A stretch of 47,207 bases of DNA from assembly GCA_023379435.1 (NCBI GenBank), contig JAMCUH010000056.1:1-47207 (forward strand). The letters are read 5' to 3'. A program made the position numbers and the translations under genes. The notes below the pieces were generated by a model that saw nothing but the letters and a program-made list of their open reading frames with translations, was not told the origin of the DNA and searched no databases. The stretch comes from Thermoplasmatota archaeon. Its GTDB lineage: Archaea > Thermoplasmatota > Thermoplasmata > Thermoplasmatales > Thermoplasmataceae. Each line of letters opens with the position of its first letter. Within the stretch, counting starts at the first letter, position 1. Positions 41,244 through 47,207 of this stretch are shown here, in pieces.

Positions 41244-43907
41244 TCATAACAAATATTTTCTTATTAAGCTTTCATCAAGTATTCCAGAAAATCTTGAGGA
41301 ACTGAATCTCTCACCCAGCCTGGCATCATGGGGAACGTTGTTATTCAGAAGGGATTTCAGGATATCATCAGACCTGGGCGAACCCTTTGACACCACATAC
41401 ATGAGGCCTGCCTTCTCATTCAGGATAACGGAAAAGAGAGTGCCAGTCGAAGCAAGACTTCCTATGAGAAGCTTCAAATCATCATCGTCTCCCTGGAAAT
41501 CCACCATCAAGGCATCGCCATTTTTACCTTTAATTCTCCTTGACGCTGACATAATCTGCCTTATCCGCTGTTTTCTGACGTCCTCAACCTTCTTTCTCGT
41601 TTCAAGCAATTCCTTCTGCATTGCCTCTACCTTTTCAGGTACGGAAATTGCATCTGCCCTTGTGATCCTTGTGAGTTTGTCCATTGCAGCCTGCATTCCA
41701 GACACGTACCTAAGGAGGGCAGGCCCGGCAACAAATGTTATCCTCTGCACGTTCTCCTGGATGGTATCGCAGGAAAGTATCTTTATCATCCCTATGGGCC
41801 CAGTGGAAGAGAGATGCGTTCCGCCACAACCCTCAGCATCAATTCCATCTATTTCAACAACCCTCAGCCTTCCATTCACAGGAACACCACCCTGGAAAAG
41901 CCTGAACCCGAATTTATCCAGCGCATGATTCCACTCCATGAATCTTGCTGTGATTCGCCTGTTTTCCTGTATAATCTCAAGGCACCTTTCCTCCACCTTC
42001 CTAATCTCATTGTAATCAAGCCTTCCGAAGTGTGATATATCTATCCTGGATGAATCAATTCCTTTCTGGACGCCTATCTGCCATACGTGGTCTCCAAGAA
42101 CCTCCCTGAGAACTGCAAGAATGAGATGTGTGGCAGAATGATGGATCATAAGCTGCCATCTTCTGGCATAATCTATATGACCCTGAACCCTCCACTTCTC
42201 TTCAAGCCTTCCGTCAACATGATGGACTATGGTATCCCTGATCTTTTCCACATAGGTCACAGGAAATATCATGCCACCTCTCTGCAGTGTCCCGAGATCA
42301 CATGGCTGTCCACCGCCCTCAGGATAAAAGGCAGTCTGGTTCAACACAACTTTACCGTCCCTGCTGTACATCACTATTCCTGTAAAATCCCTTATCTTTG
42401 TATCGTCATAATAGAGTGGCCTGGTATGTATTTCTGGTATGTTCTCCCTTGAAGAGCGTTTAATGGTTGTAGAGTGCATGGCAGATATCCTGCTCCGAAA
42501 ATCTTCAGCAACGTCAATCCTTATGCCTGTAAGATCTTCATTTATTCTTGCTGCAGTATCAGGATCTATGCCGTTGGAATCGTAGAGCATCAGAAGGTCC
42601 TTCTGATTAAGTTTTCCCTTACGTTCTATGAGCCTGCCAATGATTCTTCTTCCCCTTTCATTGATCTCCTGATATTTTTTCAGTTCATCGCCAATGATTC
42701 TGTTTATGAATTCTCTATCAGTGTTGGGAAGTATACTTGAAAACTCCTTTGCCTCCATGTCAAGAATATCGAATATAATGTGCTCACCGTTTAATGCCTT
42801 CAAGCTCTTGATTATCCTCCTGATGAGAAATCTCAGCACATATCCAACCTTGACGTTTGAAGGGAGCACTTTTTCATTCAGAAGAAGGAGAACAGTCTTG
42901 ACATGATCCACCACTATGGAAATATTCCTGTATGTTTCCAGCGATTTCCATATTTCAGACTGATCTGATTCACCATCAGTTGACAGGGAAACAACAGCAG
43001 AGTTAAGTGCAGACTGCCCGTAATCCTGGTGCTCTGATGATATAATGCTGTTCAGTGATCTTATTCTATCTGACGGCTCCTTGAGCCCGAGCCTTGTATA
43101 AATGAAATTTATCGGCCTCTCGAAAACGGTATCGTAAATGGTTGGCGTTCCGGTTGTTAACCAGGCAAGTCTTTCAAGCCCGTATCCGGTGTCAATGATT
43201 GTTCTGTCCATCCTTGAATAGCGAAGGCCGTCAATTTCGAATTCTCCCTCAGGGTCCTCCTTCATGTCCATGAAGACAAGGGTTGCGACTTCAAGTCCCC
43301 TGACAAGAACCTCAACAGCATTTCCACCGTTTCCTCCACCTGACCAGGGTTTTTCCTTGAATGTTATTATATCACCATTAACGCCCAGGGATTCCGTTAG
43401 AAAACTGTAACAGTATGATAATGTCTCATCCTTCCAGTATACGTAATGACCCGGTTTGTTGAACGCATCATGGCACATCATTTCAAAGCTCGTAAGATGC
43501 CTGCCTGTCATACCCACAAGGTCAACATCCAGCATCCTGATGCATGGCTGTGACATCACCAGGGGGTTTTGTGGGGGTTCTGCATATCCACCGGTAACAT
43601 GTGGCTGGAAGTCATATATGGATGCATTAACAAGCAGAACGTCTTCTCGCCACCTGGGTACTACCGGATAGGCATTCACAAACCCGTGGCTCCCCCTGAA
43701 ATAATCTATGAAGCTCTCCCTCATCTCGTCCACGGTTTTACGCTTAAGATCTGAAGAGCCTATGAATGAATAGGGATCACATGGGGGGTCGCCACATGTC
43801 CTTCTTTCCGGGTCCCTCGTCCAGTATGAAGAGCCGCATTTTTCACATATTTTCCTCTCAAAACTATTGACAGAAAAAAAATCTTTCATGCCAGCAGTCT
43901 CCTTCAT
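41244..43907 (-). CDS. alaS: Alanyl-tRNA synthetase
   Basis: An 887-residue archaeal-type AlaRS. It has the archaeal N-terminal zinc-like segment KICEKCGSSYWTRDPERRTC and the class II core with RWREDVLLVNASIYDFQP and YGLERLAWLTTG. The editing domain carries HHSATHL (HxxxH) and EGCGGTHL (CxxxH), and a C-terminal coiled and DHHA1-like part follows (GTLFSVILNEKAGLMYVVSKG). All catalytic and editing residues look intact. The start is ATG 43907 or, with a GAAGGAG ahead of it, ATG 43889. It is followed by the M50-like and kinase-like genes at 10 and 3 nt. Confidence 0.96.
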   Translation of the reverse strand: MKETAGMKDFFSVNSFERKICEKCGSSYWTRDPERRTCGDPPCDPYSFIGSSDLKRKTVDEMRESFIDYFRGSHGFVNAYPVVPRWREDVLLVNASIYDFQPHVTGGYAEPPQNPLVMSQPCIRMLDVDLVGMTGRHLTSFEMMCHDAFNKPGHYVYWKDETLSYCYSFLTESLGVNGDIITFKEKPWSGGGNGGNAVEVLVRGLEVATLVFMDMKEDPEGEFEIDGLRYSRMDRTIIDTGYGLERLAWLTTGTPTIYDTVFERPINFIYTRLGLKEPSDRIRSLNSIISSEHQDYGQSALNSAVVSLSTDGESDQSEIWKSLETYRNISIVVDHVKTVLLLLNEKVLPSNVKVGYVLRFLIRRIIKSLKALNGEHIIFDILDMEAKEFSSILPNTDREFINRIIGDELKKYQEINERGRRIIGRLIERKGKLNQKDLLMLYDSNGIDPDTAARINEDLTGIRIDVAEDFRSRISAMHSTTIKRSSRENIPEIHTRPLYYDDTKIRDFTGIVMYSRDGKVVLNQTAFYPEGGGQPCDLGTLQRGGMIFPVTYVEKIRDTIVHHVDGRLEEKWRVQGHIDYARRWQLMIHHSATHLILAVLREVLGDHVWQIGVQKGIDSSRIDISHFGRLDYNEIRKVEERCLEIIQENRRITARFMEWNHALDKFGFRLFQGGVPVNGRLRVVEIDGIDAEGCGGTHLSSTGPIGMIKILSCDTIQENVQRITFVAGPALLRYVSGMQAAMDKLTRITRADAISVPEKVEAMQKELLETRKKVEDVRKQRIRQIMSASRRIKGKNGDALMVDFQGDDDDLKLLIGSLASTGTLFSVILNEKAGLMYVVSKGSPRSDDILKSLLNNNVPHDARLGERFSSSRFSGILDESLIRKYLL

Positions 43908-44082
43908 CTATGATTACCTCATCCCCTATGAAGTGCCAAGTAAAAAAGAATTGCCTGTCTGCAACCGGGATTGATTGCCGCAATGCATACTGAGAAAGTT
44001 CGGGGCAGTTCCGTAATGCCAGGGTAACAGTCTGGATTCTGATGCATTCCATGATGCTGAAAGTAAAGCTTTTTTGCTCACT

Positions 44083-44733
44083 TCATACCTTTCTCCTTTT
44101 CAGATCCAGAAGATAGTTGGATCTGTGCAGCGGATTCAAATCAAATTTTCTGACAAGGTCAAAATTCAGAATGTTGTTTACTGAATCCCTTATCTTAATC
44201 TGCTCACTCCCTCCGGAAATCAGGGATCTTGCCTTGAGTACCAGGAGCGCGTACTTTGCCTCAGGGAATGCTTCCCCATTGATGTTAAAAATCCTTACCT
44301 GATCAGGCTGGGATATATCCTGATATATGAGATCAGCGGAATCAACGAGAAACCTGTACCTTTCGGGAAAACCTGCATCCTCAAGTATTGGTATGATGTT
44401 CTTCCTCTTTTCTGAAAGGCGAACCAGCTTAACGAAGGGGTCATACGACATTTCGACCGCATAAACGTATCCTCCAGGAACCAGATCAGATACATAGCTC
44501 ACAGTTGTCCCCGAGGATGCGCCCAGATAGAGGACGGAAGAATCTTCAGTAAGGTGCAGCTTTAACCCCTTGAGCAGGGCAAAACCGAGCTTGCTTCTCT
44601 CAGTGACCCATTCCCTCAGATGAGCGTGATCCTTCCTTGTGATCTTTTCACCGAATACTGGTTCTGGATAATCGGTAACAGTGAAAATGCCACTCTGGGA
44701 AAAGACGAGTCTGTGATTCCCTGGCCCCTGCAT
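44083..44733 (-). CDS. flpA: Fibrillarin-like rRNA/tRNA 2'-O-methyltransferase
   Basis: A 216-residue archaeal fibrillarin, the methyltransferase of C/D-box RNPs. It has REWVTERSKLGFALLKGL, SAM motif VLYLGASSGTTVSYVSDLV, YAVEMSYDPF, IPILEDAGFPERYRFL, DLIYQDISQPDQ and LLVLKARSL with the catalytic Lys. Length is close to the family norm (about 225). The start has a TTTATAAC box 24 nt upstream, so it is leaderless. Its usual partner nop5 is not adjacent. The region 43908-44082 between it and alaS contains no gene I can support. Confidence 0.94.
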   Translation of the reverse strand: MQGPGNHRLVFSQSGIFTVTDYPEPVFGEKITRKDHAHLREWVTERSKLGFALLKGLKLHLTEDSSVLYLGASSGTTVSYVSDLVPGGYVYAVEMSYDPFVKLVRLSEKRKNIIPILEDAGFPERYRFLVDSADLIYQDISQPDQVRIFNINGEAFPEAKYALLVLKARSLISGGSEQIKIRDSVNNILNFDLVRKFDLNPLHRSNYLLDLKRRKV

Positions 44734-44753
44734 GGGCGAGTATTTCTCAGGAG

Positions 44754-44761
44754 TTATAAAT
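44754..44761 (-). promoter_or_regulatory. TATA box for flpA
   Basis: ATTTATAA on the minus strand is about 24 nt upstream of ATG 44733. Confidence 0.55.
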
Positions 44762-44795
44762 CCTAGCCACCCATACTGACAAAGCGAAGAGAGGA

Positions 44796-44805
44796 AAATA
44801 AATTA
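44796..44805 (+). promoter_or_regulatory. TATA box for the sulfurtransferase-thiolase pair
   Basis: AAATAAATTAA is about 28 nt upstream of ATG 44829, fitting a leaderless start. Confidence 0.4.
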
Positions 44806-44828
44806 ATGCAGAGTTCCATTTATCCACT

Positions 44829-45680
44829 ATGGAAGATTCGGTGAACTATCCCCTCGTATCTCCAAAGAGATTCATCAAAGAATTCCTTTACGATAAACTT
44901 ACTGTAATTGTTGACTGCCGCTGGGACCTTCTTGATAAGAAAAAAGGCTATAGAGAATACTTAAAGGCCCATATTCCCGGTGCCATTTATGCAGACATGG
45001 AGAATGATCTTTCCGATATGAGCAGGGATAGGGCAGGGAGGCATCCAATGCCCGGTCCTGAGAAATTCAAGAGATTCGCAGAGAATTTAGGTGTGACAGA
45101 AGACACAAGGGTCGTAGCTTACGATATTGATGGCAGTGGAGCTTCAAGGTTGTGGTTTCTTATGTATTTTTACGGCCATAAGAATTCTTACATCCTGGAT
45201 GGCGGATTAAATGCATATCTAAGGGAGGGGGGTACCCTAACGGATGAGATCCCCAGGCTCGAAAGGAAAGGCAGATTCAATCCTGTGGAAAGCATTGATA
45301 TCATAGTCAGGAGAGATGACATAAAGCAGAAGAGGCATAACGTTGTTGACGCAAGGGAGCCACACAGATACCGTGGCGAGAGCGAAATGATTGACAGAAT
45401 TGCCGGTCACATACCTGGGGCAAAAAATCTTCCATACACTCTTTTTATTAAGGACGGAAAGTTCAAAAGTGCGCAGGAGGTTAAAGATATTCTCTCAGGT
45501 GTTGGTAAGGATCCAGTATTTTACTGCGGATCTGGTGTTACTGCATGCGTTCCATTTGTCGCCTCCATGATTGCAGGAGTGAAGGCAAGAATATACCCTG
45601 GCAGCTGGAGTGAGTGGATCTCCTACGAGGATACAGACGTAGAGACAGGGAATGTATCCAGCAGTGGAAAAGAATTGTGA
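44829..45680 (+). CDS. Rhodanese-type sulfurtransferase
   Basis: A 283-residue protein with two rhodanese domains (about 10-135 and 150-275). The first, non-catalytic domain has VDCRWDLLDKKKGYREYLKAHIPGAI. The second has the active loop YCGSGVTACVP with catalytic Cys233, the CGSGVTA form usual in 3-mercaptopyruvate sulfurtransferases. It moves sulfane sulfur to thiols or cyanide. Length is that of the SseA/TST family. The thiolase gene follows after 6 nt, so they are probably co-transcribed, although no shared pathway is evident. Donor (thiosulfate or 3-mercaptopyruvate) is uncertain. Confidence 0.91.
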   Translation: MEDSVNYPLVSPKRFIKEFLYDKLTVIVDCRWDLLDKKKGYREYLKAHIPGAIYADMENDLSDMSRDRAGRHPMPGPEKFKRFAENLGVTEDTRVVAYDIDGSGASRLWFLMYFYGHKNSYILDGGLNAYLREGGTLTDEIPRLERKGRFNPVESIDIIVRRDDIKQKRHNVVDAREPHRYRGESEMIDRIAGHIPGAKNLPYTLFIKDGKFKSAQEVKDILSGVGKDPVFYCGSGVTACVPFVASMIAGVKARIYPGSWSEWISYEDTDVETGNVSSSGKEL

Positions 45681-45686
45681 GCGCAC

Positions 45687-46853
45687 ATGGCAGCTGATGA
45701 GGTTTATATAGTCGATGCAATAAGGACACCACTGGGAAAGAGAAATGGAGCACTTTCCACCATACATCCTGTGACGATGCTTTCCCAGATCCTTTCAGAG
45801 CTGGTAATAAGAAACTCTATTGATCATGAGAGGATAGACGACACAATAATAGGATGCGTAACTCAGACAGGAGAACAGGGAAGCAACATAGCAAGAAACG
45901 CCTTGCTTTCCGCCGGCTTCCCGGAATCTGTTACAGGAGTTACAGTTGACAGGCAATGTGGTTCAAGTCTCCAGGCTGTTGAGTTTGGAAGCTACGCTGT
46001 TGCCTCGGGCATGATGGATCTTGTCATTGCAGGAGGTGTTGAATCAATGTCCCGTGTTCCCATGGGTTCAAACATGTCAGACGAATCATGGCCCGCAGAC
46101 TCGAAAATAATGAAAAAATATTTTCTTGGAAACCGTTCGTGGTTTAACCAGGCCATGGGTGCAAGTATGATTGCACATGAATTTTCCATCACAAGGGAAG
46201 AGATGGACCATCTCGGATTCGAAAGTCATATGAGGGCTGCAAAAAATGAAAATAATTTTCAGAGAGAGATCATTCCTGTATACGCGGAAAAAGGAGATTC
46301 TCTCATAAAGATATCAAGAGACGAGGGAATAAGAAAGGATACAACATTGGAGAAAATGTCTGCACTAAAACCCGCATTTCAGGGAATTGATCTGATCACC
46401 GCGGGTAATTCAAGCCAGATATCTGATGGTGCATCAGGCGTCCTTTTGACTTCTGAGAAAGCAGTTGAAGAGCATTCGTTGAAACCAAGGGCAAGAATTG
46501 TTTCACTGTCACATGCTGGTGTTGATCCAGTTACTATGCTTAAGGGCCCGATCCCCGTGACAGAGAAGCTTCTTAACAAATCTGGCCTGAAGTTAGAAGA
46601 TATAGACATTTTCGAAATTAATGAGGCTTTTTCCTCTGTTGTTCTTGCCTGGGAGAAACACTTTCATGTTGATCATTCAAAAGTTAATGTTTCCGGAGGT
46701 GCAATTGCACTTGGTCACCCTCTTGGAGCAACCGGAACAAGGATAATCTCCACTGCCATTAATAACCTTGAGATGAAATCACTGAATAGCTGCCTCATAG
46801 CCATATGCGAGGGTGGCGGAATGGCAAACGGTGCCATAATTGAGAGAGTTTGA
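45687..46853 (+). CDS. Thiolase (acetyl-CoA C-acyltransferase)
   Basis: A 388-residue thiolase-superfamily enzyme. The N terminus VDAIRTPLGKRNGALS, nucleophile Cys91 in VDRQCGSSLQA, IAGGVESMSRVPMGSN, NEAFSSVVLAW, His344 in GGAIALGHPLGATGTR and Cys374 in CEGGGMANG are all present, so it should be active. The form resembles bacterial-type degradative or acetoacetyl-CoA thiolases more than the archaeal mevalonate-pathway thiolase that pairs with a DUF35 protein; no such partner is adjacent. It lies 6 nt after the sulfurtransferase gene. Chain-length preference is unknown. Confidence 0.92.
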   Translation: MAADEVYIVDAIRTPLGKRNGALSTIHPVTMLSQILSELVIRNSIDHERIDDTIIGCVTQTGEQGSNIARNALLSAGFPESVTGVTVDRQCGSSLQAVEFGSYAVASGMMDLVIAGGVESMSRVPMGSNMSDESWPADSKIMKKYFLGNRSWFNQAMGASMIAHEFSITREEMDHLGFESHMRAAKNENNFQREIIPVYAEKGDSLIKISRDEGIRKDTTLEKMSALKPAFQGIDLITAGNSSQISDGASGVLLTSEKAVEEHSLKPRARIVSLSHAGVDPVTMLKGPIPVTEKLLNKSGLKLEDIDIFEINEAFSSVVLAWEKHFHVDHSKVNVSGGAIALGHPLGATGTRIISTAINNLEMKSLNSCLIAICEGGGMANGAIIERV

Positions 46854-46867
46854 TCCCTGGCGAAATC

Positions 46868-46879
46868 ATATTGCAATAT
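46868..46879. repeat. 12-bp palindrome after the thiolase gene
   Basis: ATATTGCAATAT is a perfect palindrome 15 nt beyond the thiolase stop. Meaning unknown; it may be chance in A/T-rich sequence. Confidence 0.3.
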
Positions 46880-47051
46880 TATGTTGGTTAAAATACATAG
46901 TACCAAGTAAACTGCTAACACTAAATAACTCCTTATATCAATAGTATCCTAAACTCCCGAAGTCCGACCGCGATTAATTGCTGATTTATCCATAACCCAT
47001 TGGCTCATTACGATTTTTAAAAACGCCCCATTCTTATCAGGTTGTGTAGAC

Positions 47052-47071
47052 ATAACATTTATTCATGTTAT
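47052..47071. repeat. Inverted repeat upstream of transposase
   Basis: ATAACAT and ATGTTAT are exact inverse arms separated by 6 nt, just before the partial transposase gene. It may be part of the element's left end or its promoter; the terminal inverted repeat cannot be fixed without the right end. Confidence 0.4.
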
Positions 47072-47085
47072 AGCCATGTTACTGA

Positions 47086-47207
47086 ATGAGTGACCTCTTT
47101 GATACAGCTCTTAGAGAGAAATATAAGCAATATTTCACCAATGATCCACTTGCATTCATGAAGGATGCAATTGACTGGAGTGCATTTCCTCCACTTTTGA
47201 GGGATCT
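47086..47207 (+). CDS. Partial IS transposase (probable IS5/IS1182 type)
   Basis: An open frame from ATG 47086 runs off the window after 40 codons. MSDLFDTALREKYKQYF followed by FMKDAIDWSAFPPLLRD resembles the N terminus of IS5/IS1182-type DDE transposases, where an I-D-W-x-x-F/I-x-P-L-L segment precedes a GGRP motif. The catalytic part is outside the window. The preceding 232 nt hold no other gene; a 20-nt dyad lies 15 nt before the start. Family call is tentative. Confidence 0.5.
   Translation, partial: MSDLFDTALREKYKQYFTNDPLAFMKDAIDWSAFPPLLRD

Noticed and set aside
43864-44052. 62-residue minus-strand frame between flpA and alaS
   Set aside because: No recognisable family, no SD or TATA support, and it overlaps the alaS start.

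Overview
The window reads as chromosomal DNA of an archaeon, most likely a Thermoplasmatales-type (Thermoplasmatota) organism. Support comes from archaeal exosome, RNA polymerase, ribosomal protein, KEOPS, archease, Pus10, LonB, NurA-HerA-Mre11-Rad50 and SepF genes. It also comes from a tetraether-lipid synthase homologue, and from A/T-rich TATA boxes about 22-26 nt upstream of many start codons (leaderless mRNAs). The species cannot be named from the sequence alone. Coding density is high, non-ATG starts are frequent, and no rRNA, CRISPR array or prophage was seen.

Layout. 0.1-3.1 kb: tRNA-Thr(CGU), then a minus-strand operon trmB-like regulator > nfo (endonuclease IV) > DUF1015. 3.2-4.8 kb: hotdog thioesterase and coaBC. 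4.9-8.7 kb: minus-strand operon MFS carrier > glcD-like FAD oxidase > glcF-like Fe-S subunit, probably for uptake and oxidation of a 2-hydroxy acid. 8.9-15.3 kb: the double-strand-break resection operon nurA-herA-mre11-rad50, each gene overlapping the next. 15.5-16.7 kb: GT2 glycosyltransferase and sepF. 16.7-19.5 kb: two MFS carriers. 19.6-25.3 kb: an RNA-processing/transcription/translation superoperon rrp4-rrp41-rrp42-rpl37ae-rpoP-pus10-rpl21e-rpoF-DUF655-ksgA. 25.2-30 kb: SPFH protein, SLC13-type carrier with RCK-C domains, SDR, MetE-like methyltransferase. 30-33 kb: a 378-bp noncoding region, small membrane protein, tes (tetraether synthase) and archease. 33-36.7 kb: lonB-cgi121 (minus) and aroC (plus). 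36.7-44.7 kb, minus strand: flpA, alaS, an M50/S2P-like membrane protein, a COG3199 NAD-kinase-like protein and DUF2070. 44.8-46.9 kb: sulfurtransferase and thiolase. The right edge cuts into a probable IS transposase.

The most unusual items are these: an S2P-family membrane protein whose HExxH zinc motif has become RExxR, keeping LDGG and carrying a C-terminal beta-rich ectodomain; a 21-bp perfect palindrome overlapping the TATA box of the MetE-like gene; similar dyads at the MFS-glcDF promoter and near trmB; a CoaBC whose PASANT-motif Asn is Asp; an RpoP whose second zinc knuckle is C-x-C; and a tRNA-Thr with a C6-A67 acceptor mismatch. No clearly new multi-gene defence or metabolic system was found; most of the window is archaeal housekeeping.
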